Positions 33,094 to 42,559 are shown, counted from the first letter of the stretch. The stretch is 64,000 nt of DNA from Curtobacterium poinsettiae (GCF_025677645.1 NZ_CP106879.1:3410001-3474000); one strand, 5' to 3'. The notes: generated by a model from the sequence alone, not told the origin. Made by a program: numbers and translations.

Positions 33094-33555
33094 TCACGAA
33101 GCTGGTGCGTCCTCCATGTCGGCGCGGAGGCGGACGGTCGGGATGCGCTGCTGCGCACCCACCGTCACGGCGGCGGCCTCGACCGCGTCGCCGGTCTCGG
33201 AGTCGACGAAGCGCAGATCCGACGCCCGATCGGACGGGCGGTGCCGGTCGGCCCAGCCGCCGAGGGCGAGCAGCACGAGCGACAGGTCCCGGCCCGCCTC
33301 GGTCAGGACGTACTCCTCGCGGGCGCGGGTCCCCTCGGGCTTGTAGGTCGTGCGTTCGAGCACTCCCCCGTCGACGAGTGAGGCCAGCCGCGCGGTCAGG
33401 ACCTCGCGCGGGATGCCGAGGCTCTGCTGGAACTGACTGAAGCGGGTCGAGCCACCCAGGGCGTCGCGGACGATCATGAGCGTCCACTTCTCGCCGAGGA
33501 CGTCGAGGGAGCGTGCGATGGGGCAGCGCTCGTCGCCGCCGAGGATGCCGAGCAT
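33094..33555 (-). CDS. HxlR family transcriptional regulator
   Basis: The protein has 153 residues with the HxlR signature CPIARSLDVLGEKWTLMIVRD, its conserved Cys at position 11. The winged helix is RFSQFQQSLGIPREVLTARLASLVDGG, with the wing RTTYKPEGTRAREEYVLTEAG. The Cys often senses aldehydes or oxidants. It is divergent from the SDR gene, and two direct repeats lie in the shared promoter. Confidence 0.93.
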   Translation of the reverse strand: MLGILGGDERCPIARSLDVLGEKWTLMIVRDALGGSTRFSQFQQSLGIPREVLTARLASLVDGGVLERTTYKPEGTRAREEYVLTEAGRDLSLVLLALGGWADRHRPSDRASDLRFVDSETGDAVEAAAVTVGAQQRIPTVRLRADMEDAPAS

Positions 33556-33567
33556 GTGATCATCCTA

Positions 33568-33611
33568 GCTGGGTTCGGTTTCCGGACACAACGTGCTAGG
33601 TTCGATTTCCG
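33568..33611. promoter_or_regulatory. Two direct 17-bp repeats in the HxlR/SDR promoter
   Basis: GCTGGGTTCGGTTTCCG (33568 to 33584) and GCTAGGTTCGATTTCCG (33595 to 33611) differ at two bases and are 27 bp apart. They are likely binding sites for the HxlR protein. Confidence 0.6.
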
Positions 33612-33639
33612 TACTCAACTTCTCTTCTTTGGAGCACTC

Positions 33640-34335
33640 ATGACCGACCTCACCAACGCCGTTGTCCTCGTCACCGGAGCGAACGGCGGCCTCGGCGCCG
33701 AGTTCGTCCGCCAGGCCCTGGAGCGTGGCGCCACCAAGGTCTACGCGACCGCTCGCAACCCACGTACCTGGGACGACGAGCGCATCGTCCCGCTCGCTCT
33801 CGACGTCACGAGCCAGGAGAGCGTCGACGCAGCAGCCCGCGCCGCAGCCGACGTCACCGTCGTGGTGAACAACGCCGGCATCGGCGGCATGGCGCCACTG
33901 CTCGAGACCTCGGTCGCCGAGGTGGAGCGCCTCTTCGCGACGAACGTCTTCGGGGCGCTCCGTGTCGCGAAGGCCTTCGCCCCGACGATCGCCGGCGGCG
34001 CACTGGTCGACGTCCACTCGGTGCTCAGTTGGATCGCGCTCGGTAGCGCCTACTCGGCGTCGAAGGCGGCCTTCTGGTCGATCACCAACTCCTTGCGCCT
34101 CGAGCTCGCACCGCAGGGCACCCAGGTCGTCGGCGCGCACCTCGGCTACACCGACACCGGGATGACGGAAGGACTGGACGTCGAGAAGTCCGACCCCGCG
34201 GACATCGTCCGATCGATCTGGGACGCCGTCGAGGCCGGCGAGCACGAGGTCCTCGCCGACCAGGTCAGCCGTGACGTCCGTGCCGGACTGAGCGCCCCGC
34301 TCGCCGCGCTCTACCCGACGCTCGCCAGCGCCTGA
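33640..34335 (+). CDS. Short-chain dehydrogenase/reductase
   Basis: The protein has 231 residues from an ATG with TTGGAG five bases upstream. The cofactor loop is VTGANGGLGAEF, followed by VVNNAGIGG. The catalytic Ser lies in DVHSVLSW and the Tyr/Lys pair is YSASKAA. The fold is complete. The substrate is unknown, but control by the divergent HxlR protein suggests detoxification of a carbonyl compound. Confidence 0.9.
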   Translation: MTDLTNAVVLVTGANGGLGAEFVRQALERGATKVYATARNPRTWDDERIVPLALDVTSQESVDAAARAAADVTVVVNNAGIGGMAPLLETSVAEVERLFATNVFGALRVAKAFAPTIAGGALVDVHSVLSWIALGSAYSASKAAFWSITNSLRLELAPQGTQVVGAHLGYTDTGMTEGLDVEKSDPADIVRSIWDAVEAGEHEVLADQVSRDVRAGLSAPLAALYPTLASA

Positions 34336-34357
34336 GGCCTGTTCCCGTTCGGGTGGT

Positions 34358-34403
34358 GACGGTCCTGGTTCGCGAACACCCCGGTTCGTGAACCAGGACC
34401 GTC
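34358..34403. terminator. 20-bp hairpin between convergent genes
   Basis: GACGGTCCTGGTTCGCGAAC faces GTTCGTGAACCAGGACCGTC with one G-T mismatch and a 6-nt loop. It lies between the SDR and GrpB genes and can end both transcripts. Confidence 0.7.
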
Positions 34404-34418
34404 AGCCGCCCGGTCAGG

Positions 34419-34982
34419 TCAACCGCCCGCGCCACGGGCGGTGATCCGGCGGTTCGTGGCGGTGATGGACGTGCGCTCCGCCTCGGACAAGCCCCCGGCG
34501 CGCAGGATCCGACCCAGCACCTCGCTCTTCCGCTCGATGTAGTCGTCGATGTCCTCGGCCTCGGAAGCCGCCCGGCGCTTCACGGCGGCGTACTCGTCGC
34601 GGAGCGCCGGATCGGCACGCAACACGTCGCGGACGGTCAGGTGGTTCCGCAGCGCGAGCGATCCCACGGTGATCACGTAGGTGTTGGTCGGTGCGAAGCG
34701 CTCGGGCGTGCGGAACGCCTGCCGCCCCGGAACGCCCAGCTCGCCACGCGACTCGAAACCGATCATCGCCATCGCTGCCACCGCAGCGGGCACGTCAGCT
34801 GCATCCACCACGACGTCGACGTCGAGCACGGGCTTCGCCGCCAAGCCAGGCACGGACGTGCTGCCCACGTGCTCGATGCTGCGGAACGGCACGGCGGCGT
34901 CGTCGAGCGCGGCGGCGTACGCATCGTGCAGCTGCCGGAACCGCTCGGGCCAGGACGTCTGGTACTCGACGACCTCGATCAC
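34419..34982 (-). CDS. GrpB family protein (nucleotidyltransferase fold)
   Basis: The protein has 187 residues. The family core is VGSTSVPGLAAKPVLDVDVVVD, with Gly-Ser and two Asp as in nucleotidyltransferases, preceded by YQTSWPERFRQLHD. The cellular role of the family is not settled. The GTG overlaps the GNAT stop as GTGA, so the two are translated together. Confidence 0.88.
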   Translation of the reverse strand: MIEVVEYQTSWPERFRQLHDAYAAALDDAAVPFRSIEHVGSTSVPGLAAKPVLDVDVVVDAADVPAAVAAMAMIGFESRGELGVPGRQAFRTPERFAPTNTYVITVGSLALRNHLTVRDVLRADPALRDEYAAVKRRAASEAEDIDDYIERKSEVLGRILRAGGLSEAERTSITATNRRITARGAGG

Positions 34983-35509
34983 GGGGCCGACGTCGGCGCG
35001 AGGAGCTGGAACATGACGTGGTCGCGCCAGACCCCGTCGATCTTGATGTACTCCGGCGCGAAGCCGTACCGGGTGAAGCCCGCCGACTCGAGCGCGCGCT
35101 GCGAGCCGACGTTCTCGGGCAGGGTCTCGGCCTGAACGCGGTGCAGCCGCAGCACGTCGAACGCGTGATCGGCCGCCGCGCGGACCGCACGGGACGCGTG
35201 GCCCTGTCGGGTGCGGTCGGCGCGGATCCAGTACCCCATCGCGCACGACTGCAGGGCGCCGCGGACGACGCCGCTCAGCGTGATGCGGCCGAGGAGCTCC
35301 CCGTCGGTCGACTCGACGACGAACGGCACCGCGTTGCCGGCCCGCTGCGCGGCGAGGGCCTGCGTGATGACGTCCCGCTGGCCGGACTCCGTGTAGTACG
35401 ACGGCGCTCGGGCCGGTTCCCACGGTCGCAGGTGGTCAGCGTTCTCGGTGATGACCGCAGCCAGGACGGCCGCGTCGTCGAGGCGGAGTGGGCGCAACCG
35501 TGTGTCCAT
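34979..35509 (-). CDS. GNAT N-acetyltransferase, RimJ-like
   Basis: The protein has 176 residues. It begins RLRPLRLDDAAVLAAVITEN. The acetyl-CoA loop region is ADRTRQGHASRAVRAAADHAF and the late helix NVGSQRALESAGFTRYG. The ATG lies two bases after the 3' end of tRNA-Ser(TGA) and has no ribosome site, so the message may be leaderless after tRNA processing. It probably acetylates a protein N-terminus or small amine. It is coupled to the GrpB gene. Confidence 0.88.
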   Translation of the reverse strand: MDTRLRPLRLDDAAVLAAVITENADHLRPWEPARAPSYYTESGQRDVITQALAAQRAGNAVPFVVESTDGELLGRITLSGVVRGALQSCAMGYWIRADRTRQGHASRAVRAAADHAFDVLRLHRVQAETLPENVGSQRALESAGFTRYGFAPEYIKIDGVWRDHVMFQLLAPTSAP

Positions 35510-35511
35510 CG

Positions 35512-35596
35512 CGGAGGGTGTGGGATTCGAACCCACGAGACATCTCTGCCCACCTGTTTTCAAGACAGGCTCCATCGGCCGCTCGGACAACCCTCC
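35512..35596 (-). tRNA. tRNA-Ser (anticodon TGA)
   Basis: The acceptor GGAGGGT/ACCCTCC, anticodon stem-loop CCTGTCTTGAAAACAGG, a long variable arm and GGTTCGAATCC in the T-arm are visible. CCA is not encoded. The gene is followed two bases later by a protein-coding ATG. Confidence 0.95.
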
Positions 35597-35679
35597 AGTG
35601 ACGCGACCACGTGGCGAGACGTGATCGCGTCCCGGGAAGTCTACCCGGGCCTCCAGGCTGGGGTGCGCGCGAGCGCGGA

Positions 35680-36543
35680 CTAGCGGGGCAGGGAGTCGAG
35701 TGCCGCTGCCAGGCCGTCGTCGGTGATGCCGCCGGTGAGCTCGTTGCCGGCGTCGACGACGTCGTCGGGGGCCTGGCCCATGACGACGCCGCGACCGGAG
35801 GTCGAGGCCCAGCGGAGCATGTCGATGTCGTTCCGGCCGTCGCCCGCGGCGAAGACGCGGGAGCGCGGGATGTCGAGCCACTCGCGCACACGCTCCATGG
35901 CGGTGGCCTTCGTCACGCCCTCCGGAGCGATGTCGAGCCACGACGTCCAGCCGACCGAGTAGGAGACCTTGTGCAGGCCCATCTGCTCGACGATCTGCAG
36001 GAAGTCCTCGGTGTCGTGGCCGGGCGAGATGACGACGACGCGGGTCGCCTCGACGCCGAGCAGCTGCTCGAACGGCACGTGCTCGCCCTCGACGGTCATG
36101 GTGTCGTCGGGGAAGTTGCCGGACAGCAGGAAGTGACCGGTCTCGTCCTCGACGCCGAAGGCGGCGTTCTCGAGCGCGCCGTGGATGGTCTGCAGCACCT
36201 CGGACGGGTCGAACCGCTCGACGTGTTCGCGCACGTAGGAGCCGTCGGCGCGGCGGGCCAGGATGAGCGCTCCGTTGGCGCAGACCAGGTACTTCGGCCG
36301 GATGCCGAGGGTCTCCAGCAGCGGCACGGTCATGCCCTCGCTGCGGCCGGTCGAGAGCATGACCTCGTGCCCGGCGGCCTCGGCGTCACGCACGGCGGCG
36401 ACGACCGCTTCGGTGATGACACCGTCCTCGCGCATGGTGGTGCCGTCGATGTCGAGCGCGACGAGCCAGCGCTTGGTGCGGGCGGGCGCGTCGGTGCCCG
36501 CGCCCTGTCGGGTGCCGTCCACGAAGCGTCCCTGGGTGCTCAT
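35680..36543 (-). CDS. Cof-type HAD-superfamily phosphatase
   Basis: The protein has 287 residues. The nucleophile motif is DIDGTTM with Asp31 and Asp33, motif II is MLSTGRSEG, and the late motif is [15 protein letters not shown] large C2B cap lies between. Members dephosphorylate sugar phosphates or flavin precursors. The ATG overlaps the serS stop as ATGA. A CCCGGG palindrome at 35631 to 35649 may end the transcript. Confidence 0.9.
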   Translation of the reverse strand: MSTQGRFVDGTRQGAGTDAPARTKRWLVALDIDGTTMREDGVITEAVVAAVRDAEAAGHEVMLSTGRSEGMTVPLLETLGIRPKYLVCANGALILARRADGSYVREHVERFDPSEVLQTIHGALENAAFGVEDETGHFLLSGNFPDDTMTVEGEHVPFEQLLGVEATRVVVISPGHDTEDFLQIVEQMGLHKVSYSVGWTSWLDIAPEGVTKATAMERVREWLDIPRSRVFAAGDGRNDIDMLRWASTSGRGVVMGQAPDDVVDAGNELTGGITDDGLAAALDSLPR

Positions 36544-37805
36544 CGGGGCTCGATCACCTCGACGCCACCGAGGTAGGGGCGCAGGACCTCGGGCACGACG
36601 ACGGAACCGTCGGCCTGCTGGTGCGTCTCGAGGATCGCGACGATCCAGCGGGTGGTGGCGAGGGTGCCGTTCAGGGTGGCGACCGGGGCGGTCTTGCCGC
36701 TCTCGGTGCGGTACCGGATGTCGAGGCGGCGTGCCTGGAACGTCGTGCAGTTCGACGTCGAGGTGAGCTCGCGGAACGTGCCCTGGGTCGGGACCCAGGC
36801 CTCGATGTCGTACTTCTTCGCCGCGCTCGTGCCGAGGTCGCCGGCCGCGACGTCGATCACGCGGTAGTGCAGCCCGAGGTCCTGGAGCATCTGCTCCTGG
36901 TGCGCGACGAGCCGCTCGTGCTCGGCCTCGGCCTGGTCCGGGTGGACGTAGGCGAACATCTCGAGCTTGTTGAACTGGTGCACGCGGAGGATGCCGCGGT
37001 TGTCCTTGCCCGCCGAACCGGCTTCTCGCCGGTAACAGGTCGACCAGCCGGCGTAGCGGTGGGCCTGTCCTTCCTCGAGCGGCAGGATCTCGTCGGCGTG
37101 GAACCCGGCGAGGGCGACCTCGCTCGTGCCGGTCAGGTACAGGTCGTCGGCTTCGAGCCGGTAGACCTCGGCCGCGTGCTCACCGAGGAACCCGGTGCCC
37201 GCCATCGTCTCCGGGCGGACGAGCGTCGGGGTGATGAGCGGCTCGAAGCCGGCGGCGATCGCGCGGTCGAGGCCGAGCGACATCAGCGCGATCTCGAGCC
37301 GGGCGCCCATGCCGCGCAGGAAGTAGAAGCGTGAGCCGGAGACCTTGACGCCGCGGGGGATGTCGATGATCCCGAGGTGCTCGCCGAGGTCGGCGTGGTC
37401 CTTCGGCTCGAAGTCGAACTCGGGCTTGGTGCCGACGGTGCGGAGCGTGACGAAGTCGTCCTCGCCGCCCTCGGGCACGCCGGGGAGCACGACGTTCGGG
37501 ATGCCGCGGACGACGGTGTTGAAGGTGTCCTCGGCCGCGGTGACGGTGGCCTGCGCTTCCTTCACCTTGGCGGCCAGGGCCTGGGCCTGCTGCACGAGCG
37601 CGGCCTTCTCGTCCTTCGGGGCCTTGGCGACGGTCTTGCCGAACGCGTTCTGCTCGGCGCGGAGCGACTCGAACGAGGTGATCGCACTGCGGCGGGCGGA
37701 ATCGGCGGCGACGGCTTCGTCGACGACGGCCTCGGAGGCACCCCGTGCCCGCTGTGAAGCCTTGATGACGTCCGGGTTGTCGCGAAGCAGCTGTGGATCG
37801 ATCAC
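36540..37805 (-). CDS. serS: Serine-tRNA ligase
   Basis: The protein has 421 residues from the GTG of [18 protein letters not shown], the usual family start; an ATG three codons earlier is an alternative. An N-terminal coiled-coil arm (residues 25 to 105) binds the long variable arm of tRNA-Ser. Class II motifs are visible: motif 2 at [21 protein letters not shown] and motif 3 at [17 protein letters not shown]. It is cotranscribed with the HAD phosphatase and lies close to tRNA-Ser(TGA). Confidence 0.96.
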   Translation of the reverse strand: MIDPQLLRDNPDVIKASQRARGASEAVVDEAVAADSARRSAITSFESLRAEQNAFGKTVAKAPKDEKAALVQQAQALAAKVKEAQATVTAAEDTFNTVVRGIPNVVLPGVPEGGEDDFVTLRTVGTKPEFDFEPKDHADLGEHLGIIDIPRGVKVSGSRFYFLRGMGARLEIALMSLGLDRAIAAGFEPLITPTLVRPETMAGTGFLGEHAAEVYRLEADDLYLTGTSEVALAGFHADEILPLEEGQAHRYAGWSTCYRREAGSAGKDNRGILRVHQFNKLEMFAYVHPDQAEAEHERLVAHQEQMLQDLGLHYRVIDVAAGDLGTSAAKKYDIEAWVPTQGTFRELTSTSNCTTFQARRLDIRYRTESGKTAPVATLNGTLATTRWIVAILETHQQADGSVVVPEVLRPYLGGVEVIEPR

Positions 37806-37860
37806 TCGCCACATCCTAGACGGGGCGAGCGCACGCAGCCTCGATCGGTAGCGTGGACGT

Positions 37861-38931
37861 ATGTCGACCCCTTCGGAGACCGCGCCCGCGGATCAGGACG
37901 CCCTCCCCACCGAGCAACGGACGGCCGCGGTGGTCTACAACCCGGTCAAGGTCCACCTGCCGACCCTCAAGTCCACCGTCGAGCAGCACCAGCAGGAGGC
38001 CGGCTGGGCCGAGACCCTGTGGTTCGAGACGAGCGAAGAGGACCCGGGCGGCGGCATGGCCCGCGAAGCGATCGAAGCCGGTGCCGACGTCATCGCGGCT
38101 GCGGGTGGTGACGGCACGGTCCGCGCGGTCGCCGAGGTCGTGCACGAGGCCGGTTCGACCCTGGCGCTGCTGCCGAGCGGCACCGGCAACCTGCTCGCGC
38201 GCAACATGAAGCTCCCCCTCGACGACCTTGCCGCGAGCGTCCGGACGATCTTCCACGGCGACGACCGGAAGATCGACTTCGGGATGCTCAAGATCGAGCG
38301 CCCCGGCGGCGAGCGCGAGCGTTTCGGCTTCCTGGTGATGGCGGGCCTGGGTCTCGACGCCCGGATGCTCGTGAACACCCGTCCCGAGCTGAAGAAGAAG
38401 GTCGGCTGGCTCGCCTACGTCGACTCGCTGTTCCGCTCCGTGCGCGACGCGAACGCCTTCGAGTTCCGCTACCAGCTGGACGACGACGGCAACCGCTCGC
38501 TCCGGGCGCACTCCCTGATCGTCGGCAACTGCGGCATGCTGCAGGCCGGCGCGATCCTGCTGCCCGACGCCGAGATCGACGACGGTGTGTTCGACATCGC
38601 CGTGATGCGTCCCCGCGGGTTCTTCGGCTGGGTGCGGATCGGAGCCCGGGTGTTCTGGGAAAACGGGATCCTGCGGGCGTTCCGCCGGTCGAACCTGTCC
38701 AAGACCGCCGTCGGCAAGAAGATCGTCTCGAAGTCGCGCGAGGAACGACCCCTGCGCTACCTGCGCGGGCAGGAGTTCACGGCGCGGCTCGAGCGGCCCG
38801 ACGAGTTCGAGATCGACGGCGACCCGGTGGGCGAGGTCATCGCCTTCCGGTCGCGCATCGACCCGATGGGGCTGTCCGTGCGGGTGCCCGACCCGGCGGA
38901 CGACCGCCACGGCTCGCGACAGGTGCCCTGA
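37861..38931 (+). CDS. Diacylglycerol/lipid kinase family protein
   Basis: The protein has 356 residues. The nucleotide loop GGDGTVRAV lies near residues 82 to 90, preceded by [16 protein letters not shown] and followed by [13 protein letters not shown]. The C-terminal lid carries [11 protein letters not shown]. It phosphorylates a lipid such as diacylglycerol or a sphingoid base at the membrane. It is divergent from serS with a 55-bp spacer. Confidence 0.92.
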   Translation: MSTPSETAPADQDALPTEQRTAAVVYNPVKVHLPTLKSTVEQHQQEAGWAETLWFETSEEDPGGGMAREAIEAGADVIAAAGGDGTVRAVAEVVHEAGSTLALLPSGTGNLLARNMKLPLDDLAASVRTIFHGDDRKIDFGMLKIERPGGERERFGFLVMAGLGLDARMLVNTRPELKKKVGWLAYVDSLFRSVRDANAFEFRYQLDDDGNRSLRAHSLIVGNCGMLQAGAILLPDAEIDDGVFDIAVMRPRGFFGWVRIGARVFWENGILRAFRRSNLSKTAVGKKIVSKSREERPLRYLRGQEFTARLERPDEFEIDGDPVGEVIAFRSRIDPMGLSVRVPDPADDRHGSRQVP

Positions 38932-38949
38932 CCCGGTCGATCGGGCTGC

Positions 38950-39012
38950 GGTGCGAGGTTCCGTCGTCCGTGCGAGGGACGCGAGCTCTCACCGACTACG
39001 GAACCTCGCACC
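38950..39012. repeat. 63-bp nested palindrome, family II, copy 1
   Basis: GGTGCGAGGTTCCGT at the left and its exact complement ACGGAACCTCGCACC at the right enclose 33 bases that hold a shorter inner palindrome. It lies between the lipid kinase and pheA, which are convergent. Confidence 0.85.
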
Positions 39013-39043
39013 ACACGGCGTCACGGCATCGCTCAGCGCCGCG

Positions 39044-40000
39044 CTACCGCGCCCCGGGCTCGCCCGACACGATCGCGCGCAGCCAGTCCCGCGCCTCGAC
39101 GAACGCGGCGTCCGAGTAGCGCGCCGGAACCTCGGGGCGGGCACCGTCGGCACGCGGGTACGACCCGAGGAACGTCACGCGCGGGCTGAACCGCCGCAGG
39201 CCGAGCAGCGCGTCCGCGACCCGCTCGTCGCGCACGTGCCCGTCGAGGTCGATGACGAACCGGTAGCGGCCGAGCTCGTCACCGATCGGGCGTGACGACA
39301 GCAGCCCCATGTTGATGCCGCGCGTCGCGAACTGCTCGAGCATGTCGACCAGGGCGCCGGGGTGGTCGGCGGGCAGCTCGACGATGACGCTGGTCTTGTC
39401 AGCGCCGGTCGGCTCGGGCAGGGCGAGGGTCTTCGACACCAGCACGAACCGGGTGACCGCCGAGGCGTTGTCGCCGATGGACGACGCGAGCACGACGACG
39501 TCGTGGTGGTCCGTGATGCCGGGCGGCGCGACGGCGGCGTCGGCGGTGGGGTTCGCCTCGAGCAGGGCGAGCGCCGCGGCGACGTTCGACGACGCCGGGA
39601 TGTGGCCGTGGCCTGGCAGGTTCGCCTCGAGCCAGTTGTGGGTCTGCGCGTAGGCGACCGGGTGTGCGTTCACGGTGCGGACGTCGGCGAGCGTGGTGCC
39701 GGGCCGGGCGACGAGCACGAAGTCGACGGGGACCAGGTACTCCCCCACGATCCGCACGCCGGGGATCCGGGCCAGGGCGTCCTGCGTGGCGCTGACCCCA
39801 CCGTCGACGCTGTTCTCGATCGCGATGACGGCCCCGATCGACCGGCCGGACACGACGTCGTCCAGGGCCTCACCGACGTTGTTGACGCTCCGCCAGGGCT
39901 TGCCGGCGGCGGCCTCGACGAGTTTCAGGGCCGCCTCGGTGAAGGTGCCGGCGGGTCCGAGGTAGGAGTACGTGTCGGACGGCGCGGCGGGGTCGGTCAT
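39044..40000 (-). CDS. pheA: Prephenate dehydratase
   Basis: The protein has 318 residues. The catalytic domain starts YSYLGPAGTFTEAAL and includes VIAIENSVDGGV and the essential SAVTRFVLV (Thr-Arg-Phe) motif. A C-terminal ACT domain (DHPGALVDMLEQFATRGIN and SSRPIGDELGRYRFVIDLDGH) gives feedback inhibition by phenylalanine. It converts prephenate to phenylpyruvate. Confidence 0.95.
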   Translation of the reverse strand: MTDPAAPSDTYSYLGPAGTFTEAALKLVEAAAGKPWRSVNNVGEALDDVVSGRSIGAVIAIENSVDGGVSATQDALARIPGVRIVGEYLVPVDFVLVARPGTTLADVRTVNAHPVAYAQTHNWLEANLPGHGHIPASSNVAAALALLEANPTADAAVAPPGITDHHDVVVLASSIGDNASAVTRFVLVSKTLALPEPTGADKTSVIVELPADHPGALVDMLEQFATRGINMGLLSSRPIGDELGRYRFVIDLDGHVRDERVADALLGLRRFSPRVTFLGSYPRADGARPEVPARYSDAAFVEARDWLRAIVSGEPGAR

Positions 40001-40039
40001 GCGGCGAGCCTATTGCAGGGACGCGACGGCCAGGCGGCC

Positions 40040-40585
40040 TCAGTCCGTCGCCGCACCCGTCAGCCGCTGCTCGCAGATCGCGGTGTCGTCGTCCTCGCGC
40101 GGGTACGTCAGCGCCGCGAACCGGCCCTCGGGGTCGAGCCGGGTCAGGAGCGACGCGGCGATGCCGTCGAGCTGCGCGACCTGCTCGTCGGAGAGCGCGT
40201 CGATCACCACCCGGCGGGCGGTGCGGACGTGGTCCGGAGCGGCCTCGACGATCGTGGTGTAGCCGGCGTCGGTCAGGCGGACGTCGGTGGCCCGGCGGTC
40301 GGAGGTCGACGGGCACCGGGTCACGAGCCCGCGCTTCTCGAGGCGGGACACCACGTGCGACAGCCGCGGCAACGAGGCGTTCGTGGCCGAGGCGAGCGCC
40401 GACATCCGCAGGGTCCGGGTGTCGGTCTCGGAGAGCATCGCGATGACCATGTAGTCGAAGTGCGTCAGGTCGGCGTCACGCTGCAGCTGCTGGTCGAGCG
40501 CGGCCGGCAGGAGTTCCATGACGGCGACGAGCTTCATCCACGCGCGCAGCTGCTCGCGGGTGAGCCACGGGGTCTCGTCGGTCAT
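40040..40585 (-). CDS. MarR family transcriptional regulator
   Basis: The protein has 181 residues. The winged helix is RMSALASATNASLPRLSHVVSRLEKRGLV with wing CPSTSDRRATDVRLTDAG. Dimerisation helices are at both ends. A 16-bp palindrome lies immediately upstream and probably serves as its own operator. The ligand is unknown. Confidence 0.92.
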   Translation of the reverse strand: MTDETPWLTREQLRAWMKLVAVMELLPAALDQQLQRDADLTHFDYMVIAMLSETDTRTLRMSALASATNASLPRLSHVVSRLEKRGLVTRCPSTSDRRATDVRLTDAGYTTIVEAAPDHVRTARRVVIDALSDEQVAQLDGIAASLLTRLDPEGRFAALTYPREDDDTAICEQRLTGAATD

Positions 40586-40603
40586 GAGCTGATCATACCG
40601 AAA

Positions 40604-40619
40604 GGTTGTCCCTTCAACC
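40604..40619. promoter_or_regulatory. MarR operator candidate
   Basis: GGTTG-N6-CAACC lies 19 bases before the MarR start and covers the stop codon of the upstream membrane-protein gene. The position fits autorepression. Confidence 0.5.
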
Positions 40620-41093
40620 AGTGGTGCGTACCGCGGACGAACCAGCCGGACCCGCCGGACCGGACGAACCGCCGGTCCGACGCGACCGCACCGCCCCGAC
40701 CACGAGCACCACCACCACGACGACGAGCAGCGCCCCCTCGACGAGCAGCAGCCGCGTGCCGTAGTCGAACGGCAGCACGGTGGGGTTCTTCTGCCCGTGG
40801 TCCTTGGCCGCGATCTCCGGCAGGACCACCAGGGCGAGCACGCTGCCGAGGACGATCGCCGCCTGCACGACGACGAGCACCCAGGCCCGGAGCGAGCGTC
40901 CGGCCCGACGCAGCAGCAGCCCGGCACCGACCACGAACGGGGACAGGACCGCGTCGTGCAGCACCACCGCCGCGAGCAGCCACACCCCGAGCCCGCCGAT
41001 GCGGTTCGGCGTGACGGACGTCACGAGCACGGACGCCCCGAACGCGATGACCAGCACGCCGATCACCACGAGCACGATCCGCGCGGCCTTCAC
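40614..41093 (-). CDS. Small membrane protein coupled to the molybdoenzyme
   Basis: The protein has 159 residues. The GTG start overlaps the molybdoenzyme stop as GTGA. Four hydrophobic spans (ARIVLVVIGVLVIAFGASVL, VWLLAAVVLHDAVLSPFVV, VVVQAAIVLGSVLALVVL and the long Val-rich VEGALLVVVVVVLVVGAV) are followed by a Gly/Pro tail. The family is unknown. Coupling suggests a membrane partner or quinone-side subunit of the upstream oxidoreductase. Confidence 0.75.
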   Translation of the reverse strand: MKAARIVLVVIGVLVIAFGASVLVTSVTPNRIGGLGVWLLAAVVLHDAVLSPFVVGAGLLLRRAGRSLRAWVLVVVQAAIVLGSVLALVVLPEIAAKDHGQKNPTVLPFDYGTRLLLVEGALLVVVVVVLVVGAVRSRRTGGSSGPAGPAGSSAVRTTG

Positions 41094-42472
41094 CGGAGCA
41101 CCTCGATCTTCTCGATCCACTTGGTCTGCAGCACACCGGGCCGCCCGGGAGCGATGATCCGCGCCGGGAACCCGTGGTCCAGGTCGAGCGTCGCACCGTT
41201 CAGCTCGAGGGCGATCAGCGTCGTCGGGTCCTCGGCGTACTCCGGTCCCATGTCCATGATCCGGTAGCCGCCGTGCCGCTCCAGGCTCGTCACCCGCACG
41301 TGCGACCCCTGCGGTGCCTGCACGGCGTCGAGCAGGTCGCGCATCCGCACGCCCTTCCAGGTCGCCATCTGGCTCCACCCCTCGACGCACGAGATCGGCA
41401 GGTCGACCTGCGCGGTGGCGAGCGCGACGAGTTCCGCCCGGACGAACGTCCGGCTCACGTCGTGGCCGACGACGGTGAGCGTCCAGTCGGCGGCGGTCGC
41501 GGTCGCGAGGACGCCGGCCGCCCGCGCGGTCCGGTTGACCGGCAGCCCGTTCGCGCCGATGCCGCGACCGCGGGCGCCGAACACGTTGAACGGTTCCGCG
41601 AGCTTCGAGGACTGCCCCGCCGTGAGCGCGACGACACCGACGGTCGCCGCCGTCACGCCGGCGAAGAACCCGCGTCGGGCGATGCGCTGGCGTCGTCCGG
41701 TGGCTGCTTCCGGCGTCGGCCGGGAGGCCCGGCTCGCCTCCGGCACGTCGGCCGTCGGCTGGGCGGGACTCGGCTCCTCGGACCCCTCGCGGGTCTCCGG
41801 GGCCGTGTCCGGTCCGGTGGGACGGGGCTCGGCGCCGCCGGGGGCGGCGTCGACGCCGTCGATCCAGCGGAACACGCGGCCCAGCAGGCCGGGGGCGGTG
41901 GACCCGGTGGTCTCGGCGACCGCAGCGCTCGGGGCGGACGCGGGATGAGCCTCCAGACCGGGTGGGAGCAGTTCACTGCCGGACGCGGGGTCCGCGATGA
42001 ACCGACCGTGCGCGTCGTAGGAGTCGCGCTTCCGCCAGTAGCGGGCGATGACCGGCAGCTTGGCGGCGATGTGGATGGCCAGCGAGCCGATGATCACGTA
42101 GGCCAGGGCGTTGTGCACCTGGCGGAACGGGAACGGCCACGGGTACCACTGGTACGTGTTGAGCAGGCCGGTGACGACCTGGATGATCGACGCGGACACG
42201 AGCACCGCGATCGACAGCCGCTCGAGCAGGTGCAGCACGCCGCGTACCGGCGGCACCTGCACCAGGGCGGGCATGACGGTGTTGAGCTTGGCGAGCAGCA
42301 GCGGGATGATGGCGATGCCGGTCGTGATGTGCAGACCCTGCGTGAACTGGTACAGCTGCGTCGGACGGGTCGGGAACCGCATCCAGCCGAGCGGTTCCTG
42401 CAGCAGGTGGCTGTAGATCCCGGTGCCGAAGCAGACCAGGAACGCGATGCCGAGCAGACGCCCGAGCACCAC
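41090..42472 (-). CDS. Membrane-anchored molybdopterin oxidoreductase (sulfite-oxidase fold)
   Basis: The protein has at least 460 residues. The N-terminal part is a four-span, cytochrome-b561/ferric-reductase-like membrane domain with several His (GLHITTGIAIIPLLLAKL, FRQVHNALAYVIIGSLAIHI). A Pro/Ala/Glu linker of about 100 residues and another membrane or signal-like stretch (FFAGVTAATVGVVALTAG) follow. The C-terminal Mo-cofactor domain has the metal-ligand Cys in LPISCVEGWSQM and ends LQTKWIEKIEVLR. Coding similarity seems to extend upstream of the chosen GTG (HDGRAALASPNRNARS), but no ATG, GTG or TTG is found there in frame. Confidence 0.85.
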   Translation of the reverse strand: MVLGRLLGIAFLVCFGTGIYSHLLQEPLGWMRFPTRPTQLYQFTQGLHITTGIAIIPLLLAKLNTVMPALVQVPPVRGVLHLLERLSIAVLVSASIIQVVTGLLNTYQWYPWPFPFRQVHNALAYVIIGSLAIHIAAKLPVIARYWRKRDSYDAHGRFIADPASGSELLPPGLEAHPASAPSAAVAETTGSTAPGLLGRVFRWIDGVDAAPGGAEPRPTGPDTAPETREGSEEPSPAQPTADVPEASRASRPTPEAATGRRQRIARRGFFAGVTAATVGVVALTAGQSSKLAEPFNVFGARGRGIGANGLPVNRTARAAGVLATATAADWTLTVVGHDVSRTFVRAELVALATAQVDLPISCVEGWSQMATWKGVRMRDLLDAVQAPQGSHVRVTSLERHGGYRIMDMGPEYAEDPTTLIALELNGATLDLDHGFPARIIAPGRPGVLQTKWIEKIEVLR

Positions 42473-42559
42473 GGCCGAGCGGGCGTTGCGGTTGGGGGAC
42501 GCCAGAGCTGCTCGTCCGTCGTGCAGCAGACGCTGGAGGCCGGATAGCCTCGACGGACC

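Noticed and set aside
31404..33158. 584-residue open frame on the minus strand
   Set aside because: It is opposite the LacI gene and in another frame of the membrane-protein gene; Arg/Ala-rich without motif.
39362..41014. 550-residue open frame on the plus strand
   Set aside because: It is opposite pheA and MarR, both unambiguous.
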